Positions 22,755 through 34,540 of a DNA stretch of 64,000 nucleotides are shown piece after piece. Under the pieces are notes generated by a model. It was not told the origin of the DNA, did no database searches, and saw only the letters and a program-made list of their open reading frames with translations. The position numbers and the translations under genes are program-made. The DNA comes from Ottelia alismoides (lineage: Eukaryota > Streptophyta > Magnoliopsida > Alismatales > Hydrocharitaceae). The stretch spans positions 1,240,001-1,304,000 of the forward strand of contig JAZKJV010008882.1 in assembly GCA_037367405.1 (NCBI GenBank), written 5' to 3'. The stretch's first letter is position 1. Each line of letters starts with the position of its first letter.

Positions 22755-22770
22755 TGGTATTAGAGTCCAG
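22755..22770 (+). other. Copia primer binding site of the old plus-strand element
   Basis: TGGTATTAGAGTCCAG differs by two C-to-T changes from TGGTATCAGAGCCAG, the copia initiator-tRNA-Met site seen intact at about 51449-51463 (minus). It lies two bases after the LTR end at 22752. Confidence 0.7.
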
Positions 22771-23640
22771 ATCAGAGGATTCAGGTTTGCATTGGTGTTC
22801 GAAGAATAAAGGCTCAATATTATCCCCATTGCGAATTAAATTATTTTTCTGTAATCTTTTGTGTTTCAAATTTTTGTCTACAATATCAAGACATGATCTC
22901 ATCTTGGATGATGATGATTGCCATCATTAGTTCTTCATACAAAACTCTTTATCTATTTATACTTGTTGAAGAATTTCAAAAATGTTGTGTGGTTTGTGGT
23001 TCTGTGCTTATCCAGAATGAAATTAATTTGTATGTGTTTTATACGTGTGTCTTTCGACCTAGCTTTTAGATTGCCATATTCCAAGACCACAACAATAGAC
23101 CACTTGTTGTCAGTCTAAATAACAATAGTATAAGCAAAGATCGTGTAAAGATTCATCATCATACGAAGTTCTTATCAAGCACTTCTCTAATATTATACTT
23201 ATGTTCTAATAACAAGTAAAACTGTAGCATTGTAATCACGGTTACATAACTCCATATGTTTCAATAAGAAGAAAAACTGAAGCATGTTCCAGTAAGAAGA
23301 AAATTTTCAATAAGCATCTTCGTTGTTTTCTATGATCCTTTGTAAGGATCGATCGGTAGAGCACTACTAACCAAATTCAAATAAATTATTCATATGTGAC
23401 CTTTGCAGTACTGCAAAGGATCCACTCTACATCTCTTGCATGGTTTGTACGCAAAACAAGGCACGTCTTTACTTATAACAAGCACTGATCATGAACACTT
23501 TTTAAAAATGGTAGATATATATTATTTATCATCAATGATAATATATATCAACATGGGAGTAAACCGACCCACCTTAACAACATATAAAACTGCTTACAAT
23601 TATCAAACATGATGGGAGCAATGCACTTAATACAGAACAA
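22771..23640. other. Intergenic DNA and probable decayed copia leader
   Basis: No coding region is supported. Its first few hundred bases follow the old copia primer site and may be leader sequence. No gag is recognisable. Confidence 0.35.
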
Positions 23641-23708
23641 TTTATATCTATGCATGGAGAGTGGAATATCGACAACACTGGTTGAAGGAGTTCGTGCCAA
23701 CTGAATGA

Positions 23709-23966
23709 TCAGGAAGCTAATGGCTTGACAACCTGCCACTCGGGGTCCATGAAGCGTGTCTCGTGGAACTTGATGATGTACTTGGTCGCCTTATCGTCGA
23801 TGTTGGGGTCACCGACCCAGCGGTCATGGTCCTCGTCGCTTGCCCATACACGTGCCTCGTTCCTTACCTCGGGGCCGTCTGCGTTCCCGCAGCGAGGCCT
23901 CCCGGAGAACCTGAAGAGCCTGAATAAGAAGGATTTGGAAGCCGACGACCTCCTCTTGCCTCCCAT
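23709..23966 (-). CDS. Small uncharacterised plant protein (85 aa), probable host gene
   Basis: A single-exon ORF on the minus strand with a basic, Ser-rich N-terminus (MGGKRRSSASKSFLFRLFRF) and a conserved-looking core RVWASDEDHDRWVGDPNIDD followed by KATKYIIKFHETRF. From memory, this is like a family of short plant proteins of unknown function with an R-x-W-x-S-DED...W/YV...D-x-KA-x-x-(F/Y)I motif. The biochemical role is unknown, and no signal peptide or clear membrane segment is present. The codon use is GC-rich, unlike the surrounding DNA. A TATA-like box lies about 90 bp upstream of the ATG. It is the only ORF here that looks like an intact, non-transposon gene. Confidence 0.7.
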   Translation of the reverse strand: MGGKRRSSASKSFLFRLFRFSGRPRCGNADGPEVRNEARVWASDEDHDRWVGDPNIDDKATKYIIKFHETRFMDPEWQVVKPLAS

Positions 23967-24051
23967 TACACAATTGCGTAGTTATGCTCTTGTCAAATGG
24001 AGAGGAGAGGACTGCTGTTGGTGTTGCAGTGGTTAGGAGAGAGGAGTTGTG

Positions 24052-24062
24052 TACTTATAGAA
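24052..24062 (-). promoter_or_regulatory. TATA-box-like element upstream of the 85-aa gene
   Basis: On the minus strand this reads TTCTATAAGTA. Transcription would be expected to start about 30 bp downstream (near 24025), leaving a 5' untranslated region of about 60 bp before the ATG at 23966. This is predicted from sequence and spacing only. Confidence 0.45.
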
Positions 24063-25085
24063 GAAACTCCCAGGATTCACTGTTTCACTGGAATCCATTT
24101 CAATGGTTGTTATTGCCCCTTGTGATATTGGAGGAAGTGGGATTACTTGTTGGCCCTGTGAACGGCTATAATTGAACCATGGAATCAAGACCAAGAACCT
24201 ATAGAATTCAACTTTTCATCAGAAGAAATCATGAAGGAGAGAATAAATTAAGAACACTCAATTAGTTGGATTCCCATCACAGATATTTTCATCAAAGATG
24301 ATCGTACATTTATATAACAGTCAAGTATATCAACATATACATGTGCAAATATGTAGAATGGAGTTGGCCTCGCTTGCAGTTATTATGCTTTATGGATGGC
24401 TACTGCAATTTATAAGGAGGAGGTTATCCTGTTTATCTGCATGGGAAAGATTTTAGAGATAAACCATTCGCTGTGGCACACACAGGTAATGAGTGAAGGA
24501 AGAAAATTGATTATAAGGTACACCACACTTATAATGGTTCGATAATATAGGAGTATCCCAAAAGACGAGGTTCAAACCTCTCTTATTATCTCGACTAAAA
24601 AGCAGCACTAGCTATAACCTAAACTGGTGAAGTTATCTTCACCAAAAAATGTACAAGGAACCATAAAAAAAATTGTAGACGTATGTTATAAGCACAACTC
24701 AACCAAGGGCGGTCCCGAGCCGGGGTAAATTGAGGAGGGTTGCATTAGATAGCCGACGGCTAGCGTAAAACAATCGGGGAGAATTCCTCAAGACAGTTGG
24801 ATCTTTTCAACCTAGATTTAAGCAAACATATATATTTCATTGGGGCATTCCCTACTAGCGACACGTTGCATCGCTCGAATGCAATAAATTGACAAGGGTC
24901 GTTACATCACTGCCTAGATGTGGTTGATAATGTGCAAGGGTTCTCGCACAAGTAATGCATGCGAGCAAATAAGCTAGCTCCATTGCATCGCTAACATGAT
25001 GCCGTCAAAAATTTGCAAGGATTGTCACGTGTTCGGTGTGTATTGTTAGTTGATTGGATGAGAGGTGTCTAATGTCTGGTCTTGG
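24063..25085. other. Intergenic DNA, with a CpG-richer patch of unknown origin
   Basis: No coding region is supported. The part from about 24690 to 25085 is less AT-rich and less decayed-looking than its surroundings (it begins near CAAGGGCGGTCCCGAGCC). It has the feel of a dispersed repeat, but I could not assign it to a family. Confidence 0.35.
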
Positions 25086-26435
25086 TGGAGCATGTGGTGT
25101 CCGAAAAGTAAGATCCGACAATCATTGTATTGATCCTCTTTTTGCTCTCGACCCACCACCAATCAGATCAAGCAAACATTCAACCCACGATATAGATTAA
25201 ACAATAAATAAAACATGGAGGTGAAATTTATTATACCCCCTACAAAAATATGTGTATATCACGTAAGCGTAGGGGTCGAACCACTAAGACCACAAGATAT
25301 ATATATATATATATATATAATTATTAACTAATAATTAAAATTATTGTTGTACATTTTTCTTCTTTTTCTTTTTGTGGGTTTTTTATATTTATTTTTTACG
25401 TTTTTTAAACTATTTTGTATATTTTGTTATATTTTTATTTTTATTTTCTTTTTAATTTTACAAATTTTAGTTTCTTTTTATTTTTAAAGTATAATAGGTA
25501 TTTACAAATAGTAATAGTAATAGTAATAGGTATTACAAATAACATATAGGATACTATATATAAAAAACAATCCTTTTTTAAAAGTTAAATATATAATAGA
25601 TTTGTATAAGTAAAAATATTATTATGTAATATATAAGTACCATAATATATATTATAGGTCTTATAATTTTCAATATATAAAAATATATTCAAAATCCATA
25701 AAAATAGTTTTTTTGATATTTTTATCTATTTTTACAAATTTTACAATTTTTTTCTATTTATTATGTATTTTTAATATATTAAAACATAGAAAACATTGAG
25801 TAAGATAAATAGGTCATATTGTTTTAAATATTAAGAACAGATAATAAGTTCAATCTCACAACTAATTTTAATACATACTAGATAATATAAATAAAAAATA
25901 TAGAACACAAAGCTATTTTTTTAGTTTTTCAAGCAATTTTTATTGATTTTATAAGTTTTTATTTTGCAATTTGAAGGTTTTCTTTTCACATTTTCTGTGA
26001 TTTTTGGTATGAAGGTACAATATATAATAATAAATATGCTATAATTTTTTGAAATTTATACAACAGTTTTATTTTTTATTTTTAAGCTTAGACAGGAAAT
26101 ATGTAGCTCCTATTTGATTTTTAGAAAATGGGAAAAATACAATAAGTACCCGAATAAAAATGTGATTGTGAACAAGCATTGATTTAAGGCATTTACAGAA
26201 ATTATCCCAACACTTATAACATAAAGGAGTAAAAATAGAAAGAGAAGAAATAAAATACAAGCCTAAAAGTGGTGTTTTTGTAATTAAAATAAATATAAGA
26301 TTCTGCATACAATTTCCCCAAAAGGTTAACACTAATTATACAAAATATAGGACTAAGACCAAATACCTAAAACCAATGGGGCACGGGTGTAAAATGGTCA
26401 GGCCCTCACTTTCGCGGGCATGTGATGTGACATGG
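25086..26435 (-). repeat. Athila-family LTR fragment, interrupted
   Basis: It contains AAATTTATTATACCCCCTAC and a following GTAGGGGTCGAACCAC, as in the LTR at 30711 (about 30848-30905). An AT-rich body and the start of the G-box-side array (GGGGCACGGGTGTAAAATGG) follow. It is cut at 26435 by the plus-strand LTR. The left end is uncertain by tens of bases. A run of about 14 AT units is at 25291-25319. Confidence 0.5.
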
Positions 26436-29400
26436 TGATGAATCTCCATTTCAACACCTTTATTCTATCATTTTGGCCTTAAAAATCCTAGCTAATACAT
26501 GTAAATAGCATTATTTGGTACAAATTAACATTCATTAGTTATTCCATTTTTGTGTATAACATATTATTTTTAATTCTAAAATTATAGAAAAGAAAAGTAA
26601 ATGAATAAACTGTCAAAGGTATTTTACGACCATAAACCCTGAGACCGAGGCATCCTGATAATTGGGTCGACAAGGAATAAAGTAGGGGGAGATAAGGGCC
26701 AGAAAACACCGACCATTCCCATTCTTTAATTCATCAATAATTCACTTTTGGGACCTATTTTATTTTCCATTTTTTATACCTGAAATAAAGAAAATTTGTC
26801 TTGGAAGTTGTAGATAAAAATTCAAATAAAAATGCAAAATTAGTTTCATACAAAAATAACATACAATGTACAAGTTAATCTCTAAATAAAAAGCCAAAAT
26901 CCAACTTCCCAGACCCATATCTCCTAAATAAAAAATCAAAATGTATCAAAATCACTTTAATTATATATAAATTTTAATAAGCTATTTAATGAATATTGTT
27001 TCATATTTTTTGGACTTAAGGTTTGAAAGTTGGTTTTGGACCCCTACTGTATACTTTACCTATATAAGATATTCATTTAATTAATTCTTTATTTTTTTAT
27101 AATTTTATATTTTTATAACTTTTGTAAATATTATTTATAAAACTTTTACACATTTAGAATAGAATAAAGCCAAAAAAACATAAAAATGAAATAATATACT
27201 GAAATACATATATGAATTACCTAAACTTATACTATATAATATATAGTTATATTGATTTAAGTGTATATACTATATATCAAAAAAATAAGATAAAATATAT
27301 TTATGTGTATCAAAATATTTTATAAATTCAGTAAATAATAAAATAATATAATAAATTATAAAATATAAAATAAAAATAAAATCTTGAAACATTGAAAAAT
27401 ATAACTAATAAGGAATTCTAAAAATGAACTTATAAATAATAAACTCAAAAAATGAAGAAAAATCATATTAAAATATTGCATAAAATAGTAAATATTTTTT
27501 ATGTTTGAATCAAAAATTAAATAAATAAATAAATTATTATTTATTATCAATTATCTTTTAATTATGATTTATCTTTTTTGCAGGTGACGTGGCCCAATCA
27601 TGCCATGCCCCCTATTGACCTAAGGTCAACTCTGACCCTAGGACTAGGCTTTCAGAGCGCCTCATTTGACCCATTGTTCTTCGATTTTTGCGGCCTGAAT
27701 CTTGCATTTTTTGGGGAATATTCCTCCTCCATTTCTTCATTGATGCATGCTCTTTCACGCGGGCTCGATGCCTTGAGGAATGAATCGATGTTTCGCCCAT
27801 TTGACCTCCATCTCCACTGCTCTCCTGTCACATGCACATAAGCCTCCTCTAATTCCTTCCCCCATTTTTGAATCTCTTTGGCCCTTGTTTTGATCACCTC
27901 TCTCGTGCTTTGGATCGAAGCTAGCTACAGGATCTTCTTCAACTGATTACAACGAGGACAAACGAAGTCTAAGGTGCATTCCAACCATCTCCTGTGCAAC
28001 GCCACCATCGAGGTTTGACCTTGCAGTCCCGACCGCTTGAGGTCACTTTTATTTGCTTGTTATGTTAATTTTAGTATTATATTTCATTTCCCCTTAGATT
28101 AATGTTTAATTGCTTGCATTAGTGCTAATTAGCCAATTTATAGTTCGTCAGAGGCTAGCTCTAGAGAACCCTCCAGCGTGTTCCTCTTATTCTCCGACTG
28201 CCTGACCGTCTTACTCTCTTCCCATGAGCTTCTACTATGCCCCACAAAACTCCACTCAACCAGATCCACCCTGCATCTGGAAGGTAGGCGCTCCACCTCC
28301 TCCCTTTGTCAGAGTAGTATGTACCCCCTTCATTCCACCTCCATTTCACCAAGTAAAGCTCCTAGGACCCCTTTTTCTTGTGAGTGCTTTTCTTGCTGGT
28401 CCTGAAGGCTAAGGACCATTTGGGTGTCGATTTTGAAGACGCTAGAGGTACCCGGACCCCTTCTCCTTCAAAGAGCTTGTTTGTTGTCACTAGGGCTCCA
28501 AGAGACCTCATACTGCCAGCAGGCGTGGAGGAGCTCGAGAAACATTTTCCTCTTGGATCGTCGCCAGGTGGTTAGAGAGAGCCAGCATCATCAGAGGAAG
28601 CTCATCCTTTGCCTTGTTCTTCCCTGTTCTTCCAAGGATTCCAAGATCATTGGATCGAGCCTCGTCCCCATACTCTCAATCCACCATTGGATGTGTCTCA
28701 CCTCAACCTTCAAATCAAGATATGGGATTTAATCCCAATCATCCATACGAAGCGTTATTGTGTAGCCAGAGCGCAACACGTGGATTAATGGAGAAATCGG
28801 AGTCGTTCTCCCGTGCAAAGGAGGGGGTATTTTGCAGCTTCCACCCCCTTGATTTTTGTATTTAATATATAATATATAAACTATCATATGCGATTTTCAT
28901 ATTTTTATAATATTTTCGAAAAAACCCTCATAGTTTTCTTATTTATGTTTGGGTCAAGACCACATCACCTCATGTGTCGTTCCACGTGAGGTGGAGATTT
29001 TGCAGAAATACCCTCGCATGTATTTGTATTTCATTTTGGTCTAAGAATTTGAATTCCAATTTTAATATCTAGGAAAAATTGCATGTAAACCCTATTGATT
29101 ATTTTTATTTATATATGTCCTTACCACTACATGCATTTTCTTTGATGTTCTTTAATTTTTTATATAAATAATATATGTGCTCTAAAAAATCTTTAGAAAT
29201 AGGGTTAAGCTTCTTGCACACACATTCATGCTATATTTTTATATTAGCAATTTAGGACTTTTCTACTTTATAATAATAAAAAAGAGCACAAATATTCCCT
29301 TCTTACAATATAAAATATCAAAAAATATAAAATCATTTTTAAAAATTTCCAAAAATATTTTGTTTATTCAAGTATTTCGAGCCTTCAGACCAAACACTAC

Positions 29401-30173
29401 TAAAAATAGAGAAAGAAAAACATTAAAAATAAAAAAACGCTCTAAAATACTCTATAAAAATCTATTTTTTGCAAAAAACCTAAACATATGCATTTCTATT
29501 TTAAAATTTTTATATTATTTATATATTTAAATTGATTTGAAGATTTTTGGATATTTTTTGCTTTTTTAATCTTCATTTTAATTCGACATGATTTATTAAA
29601 TACCTTATTTGGGATATTTTTTACTTTAAAAATCCATAAAAATAGTAAAAATACTTTAAAATTCATAACAACAGTAAAAATTATTTAAACCCCCCCTAAA
29701 ATTTATTTTCTGCATTTTATTTTTATTACTATTTTTAGTTAGTTTATTCTATATTATATATATCTTTAAATATGCTTATATTACATATTTTAAAAATACA
29801 AAGAAAATTAAAAATCTAGATATATAAATAGAAAATATATAATATAAAATTAAAAACTATTTAAAAATAAAAAACCAAAATTAAAATAATATATAAAAAT
29901 TACAAACCCACAAGAACAAATAGACAACCGGAAGCATGCATATTTTACACATTTATTTGCACCGATCTCTCATTTGCTCCCTGTGTACACATACCTGCGC
30001 TATACACATCCATTGTAGAGTAATAATAAATTTTAACTCCACACATTATTTTCATTTTTTTATTCTCGATTGTGGATTAATTGTTGAATTAGTCTGAGGT
30101 TCTTATCAGTTGCTTCAACGACCATGTTCCCACCTTGTGTAGAACACAAGACTGATAATTTTTTGGCCTTTCA
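26436..30173 (+). repeat. Athila-family LTR without internal region, plus strand (3,738 bp)
   Basis: It starts TGATGAATCTCCATTTCA, the family start read on the plus strand. The conserved block with GGTCGACAAGGAATAAAGTAG follows at 26665-26690, then the GC-rich block at about 27580-28860 and a G-box region near 28990. The right end is set at TTTCA (30173) because the flanking 5-mers are then CATGG (26431-26435) and AATGG (30174-30178), one mismatch apart. No gag or pol adjoins, so it reads as a solo LTR. Confidence 0.65.
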
Positions 30174-30201
30174 AATGGTATAATTGCCGTAGAGCAATGG
30201 A

Positions 30202-30660
30202 TTGTCATCATCTATGTCTTCCATCCCCTTCACATCGTTCCTCCGCTTCCTACTCCTCCTTGTTCTCCATCACCTCTCCATTTCCACTGCAACCGATAAC
30301 GAGGAGGAGCATCAACTCCTTGAAACCTACATAATCCATGTCCGCCCACCGCCACCCGAACATGCATGCATGAACAAGGACTAGCACCAGTTTTTCCTCC
30401 CTGACCATCTTGCCTCCTCCACTCCTACTCCCACGTCCTCTGTAGCTTCGCCTCCAAGTTGACCCCAGACGAGCTCGACTCCATAAGAAAACTTGACGGC
30501 TTCGTACACGCTACACCCTCAGAGACCCTACCCCTCAACACCACTCACACCCCCAACTTCTTGGGGTTGAACGTGGATCCATCAGGATTCTGGGACCAAT
30601 CATCCTAGTATGGGAAAGGTATCATCATCGGTGTTCTAGACACTGGGATAAACCGCTCTA
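30202..30660 (+). pseudogene. Subtilisin-like serine protease (plant subtilase) fragment
   Basis: This is the 5' part of a plant subtilase gene. It starts with a signal-peptide-like segment (hydrophobic LRFLLLLVLHHLSIS), then the I9 propeptide with LLETYIIHV. After a frame break near 30380 it continues SYSHVLCSFASKLTPDELDS, RKLDGFVHATPSETLPL, HTPNFLGL and GIIIGVLDTGI, whose Asp is the first residue of the S8 catalytic triad. Stops are at 30382 (TAG) and about 30606 (TAG). The His and Ser parts of the triad are absent, and the sequence loses similarity just before the LTR at 30711. Subtilases are normally about 750 residues, so most of the gene is missing. Confidence 0.8.
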
Positions 30661-30710
30661 GACCCTCCACCCGCGGCCCCTCGCCCCACCTCTACCTATA
30701 GCTACCCTTG

Positions 30711-33700
30711 TGAAAAATGAAAAAATGGGAGTCGCTAAGTAGTGGCTTGACAATTCAGGCTCGCTTTCGCTGAGGCGACTACTCAAACCTTTTCGTTGAT
30801 CAACAATTAACCCACACAAATAATTAAGAAATTAAGAGAAAGAGTTAAAATTTATTATACCCTACTACAAATGTATAGTGACAAGCAAGTAGGGGTCGAT
30901 CACAGGAAGCAAAGGTGTTAAGCAGGCAAGATAAAAATCAAGCACCCAATATCTTTTCAAACACTTAGCCAAGTTGGGACTTTTTGTGGTTCTTTAATTT
31001 TATAATTTTTTATTTAATTTTTGATTTTATATTTTTATATTTTGATTTTTAATTTTCTGATTTTGTCTTTTCTTTCTATTTCTTATATTTTTATGTTTTC
31101 TTTTTCTTTTAACAAGGATATAAAAAGAGTAAATATACAATATAGATAAGAGAGAGGTAGAATGTATATAAAAATAGGTGAAAATATTAAAAATACAGAA
31201 AACAAAATGTTTTTGTTCTTTTTATATTTTATAATGTTCTTGTGATTTTTCTGTATTTTTACTATTTTTTGGTCTTTTTAAAGTCACAAATACTCAAAAC
31301 AGGGAATAAAATATAGATCCGAAATTAAAATGGAGATGAAAATATAAAACAGAGGAAAAAATTCTCCAATTTAATTTTAAAATAAATATAATATATTAGA
31401 GAAAATTCAGAGACAGAACATAGATTTTTAGGATTTTTATCGATTTTATAAATTTTTATACATGTTTTAGAGGTTTTGCAATTTTTTGGCTTTTCTTTTA
31501 TATTTTTTTAGTGATTTTTGGTCTGCAAATAAAAACACTGAAATAAACAAAATATATGTTTTTGTAAAATTTTCAAAACGTTTTTATGAATTTAATGGAT
31601 TTTCTAAGGCAAACAGGGTAAAAAATGCATTTTTTATTTTTTTTATAAATCAAAATGCTTCAAAATGCACAATAAAAATATATGCTTGAAAATATAATGC
31701 AACAGGAACACTGTAATATTTTTTTATTTTTTTAGAGGTTTAATGATGCATGAATTAAATACAAACAACAAAGAGAAACTACACAACTAACAAGGGTGTT
31801 TTTTTGAATATTAGAAACAGTGAGGGCTAAAGTGTAAATTTCCCAGAAATTTATAACACATATAAAAATATACAGGATTGATTACAAATACATAAAGCCA
31901 CGAGGTTATAGCTGCAAAATCACTAGACCCACGTACACGGGGCACGTGACCGGGTAGAGACCTAATCGTAATTTCCAAAAAAAACCTGAGGGTCAAAATG
32001 TACTTTTTCCAAAATTTTTACTCGTAATAAGCAAGTTTGTAGACTAATTATAAATGACAGAAATCCTAAGGGGTCCTTCGCAAAATGACCACACCTGACA
32101 TGCACGTATCACGTGAAGTGACGTGGCCAAAGTCCCAAGTGCAATTAACAATAAAATCAAGAGGCTAAATGCAATTACTACAACAACATAACACTATGAA
32201 TGAAAAACGAGGTACTACTTAATAAATAAAACAATGGCTTGGGTAAAAAATGTAAAATACCCAATCAGGGCTCGATCGGACAGTGCTGCGCCCTTCACTT
32301 ATACGCGTGTCAGCACGAGGAGCGGCGATACCGGTTCGGCAGCCGACGACGGATATTAGATCTTCCAGAGAAGATCAGACAGTGGGGGCGCTGCGCGATC
32401 CGACGGCGGCTGCTTGATTTGGGGCACCGGACTTGATTGAACAACTGAAAGAGGATAGGGAAGAACAGGGATGAACTCCGACGAGCTGAACTTTTCTGCC
32501 TCTGATCCTCCTCGTCTTTGGCATCTGATAGCTCCAAAATGGTCATGGGAGTTCCTGCAAGCTTCCTCTAAATGCTGGAAGCGATAAAAGCCGCCAGGGT
32601 TGGCCGGCGCGCTCGCACGAATGTGGCGGAGCAGGAAAGCTGAGCGATCTCCGGCGGTTGACCAAAATTGGCTCCAGGCATTGTTTTGACGTCTATACCT
32701 GCAAGGAAAGAGTTAAGAAGGTCACGGGCAAAGTGCCGTGAACTTCCAGGAGGGAAAAATGGGCGGGGCTGGCACAGATGAAGTGATGCACGCCGGTCGG
32801 CAAACGACGCACAGTCGGGTGAAGATCGGGTGATTTTTGCGATGAGTCAGATTGATTCGACGAGATCGACAAGAGAGGATGTACTACAAGTAACCTATGA
32901 AGTTAAAATAAACACAAAAGAAAGAAGAAACTCACCAAGGAGGTTGTCGGCGACTAGCTTGGGCAACCCTACTCCGACGAGCTGTAGTCGCTCGATTCGA
33001 CGCATGCGATGCCTCCTGGAGGGTGCACTCCATTCCTGCTGTCACCAGGAAGGTCTTCGAACTACCAGGATTGGGTTTTGTGGGTGGAAGAGTGGTCAAA
33101 AATCCAAGGGAAGTCAAGGGGGTTTTTGAATGGGTGGACGAGGAGACTCATAGATCGAAATGGCAGGAGCGATGCAGCGACCCGAAGCCCAAGAAGAGAC
33201 AAGGGCGTGAATCACTGAACCTCAAGGAACAAAAGTCATGAAGACCGTATCACGAACAGATGAAATAGCGAGTCTCAAAAATCTGAAAAATCGGGCGAAA
33301 ACCAAGGTGTCAAACAAAGGGCAGGCGCGGGTCAGAGAGTTGATCTGCGGGTCAACTCTCAACTCTTCGACCCTCCTGGTTGGTCCACGTGGACAAACCA
33401 GGAAAAAGCCTGGAAAAATATTTTGTAAAATCATTTAAAAATAGAAAATGAATTTATTAATTTTTGGTTATTTAATAAAAAATATTTATTATTTTTCTGA
33501 ATTATTTTATTATGATTTTTATTTTTTTTTCGAGGTTTAAAATTATAAGTTACCTTTTATGGGTTATATATAGGTATATTTGTCTATATATTTTAATATT
33601 TAATTTTTATTTTGTATTTTTAATTTTATTTTTTCTATTTATTATTTTATATATTTATAACTTAATTTTATGCACTTGAATATATTTTTATTTTATTTTT

Positions 33701-34540
33701 ATGAAGTAATTTATATAATTAAATAAATAGTTGCATTATCTATATAGGTGTAAGTATATGTATTTCATCTATATTTTTATACAAGTATTTTATTTTTATG
33801 TTTTCTTGATGTTTTTATTCATGTTTTGATATATACATATATTATAAATAATATTTACAAAAATATAAAAATATAAAATTATAAAAATAATGAGTAGTAA
33901 ATAAAGTGAATATTTTAATCGGGTAAAGTATACAATAGGGGTCCAAAACCTAACTTTCAAACCGTAGCTCAGAAATATGAAACCACCTTCATTAAATAGC
34001 AAATTAAAAGTTATATACAATTATGATACATTTTGAGTTTTTATTTGAGAGATACATGGATGGGAAGTTGAGATTCTGGAAACTTACTCTGAACAAATTT
34101 TTTTATCTGTATGTTATTTTTGTATGAAATCAATTTTATATTTTCTATAATTAATTATCTACAACTTTCATGTTCAAAGTTTCTTTATTGGAAGTATAAA
34201 AAGTGGAATTAAAATAGGTCCCAAAAATGAATAAAGAATGAAATAAATAAAAGGGATTTCTATTGTATTTTGCCCCTTATCTCCTCCTACTTTATTCCTT
34301 GTCGACCTAGTCATCGAGATGCCTAGGTCTCGGGGTTTCGGGTCATAAAATATTTACAATTTTTTATTCTTTTTTTCTTTTCTTTATTATATAATTTTGA
34401 CTTTAAAAATCGTATTTTATACACTATTTACACAATGATGTATGAATGTTAAATGCCTAAATTAAGCCTATTTACACACATTTACTAGGGTTTTTAAGGC
34501 CAAAATGATAGAATAAAGATGATGAAACGGAGATTCATCA
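30711..34540 (-). repeat. Solo Athila-family LTR (3,830 bp)
   Basis: The plus strand starts TGAAAAATGAAAAAATGGGAG and ends GAGATTCATCA. The flanks are CCTTG (30706-30710) and CCCTG (34541-34545), a 5-bp target duplication with one change. No PBS, gag, pol or PPT adjoins. It has the family layout: periodic array at about 31780-32200, GC-rich block at 32240-33420, near-palindrome at 33375-33402, AT-rich outer part and the conserved block near 34277-34345. Confidence 0.75.
33375..33402. promoter_or_regulatory. G-box-centred near-palindrome in the LTR
   Basis: A 28-bp inverted repeat with half-site CCTGGTTGGTCCAC around CACGTG, with one mismatched pair. It is the counterpart of the perfect copy at 62436-62463. 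CACGTG is the known core recognised by plant bHLH and bZIP factors. Confidence 0.6.

Noticed and set aside
22985..23640. Possible exons upstream of the small gene
   Set aside because: No splice-consistent open frames or recognisable protein; the 85-aa ORF is complete by itself.
25291..25321. (AT)n run as a possible regulatory or origin element
   Set aside because: Plain dinucleotide microsatellite in AT-rich LTR sequence.
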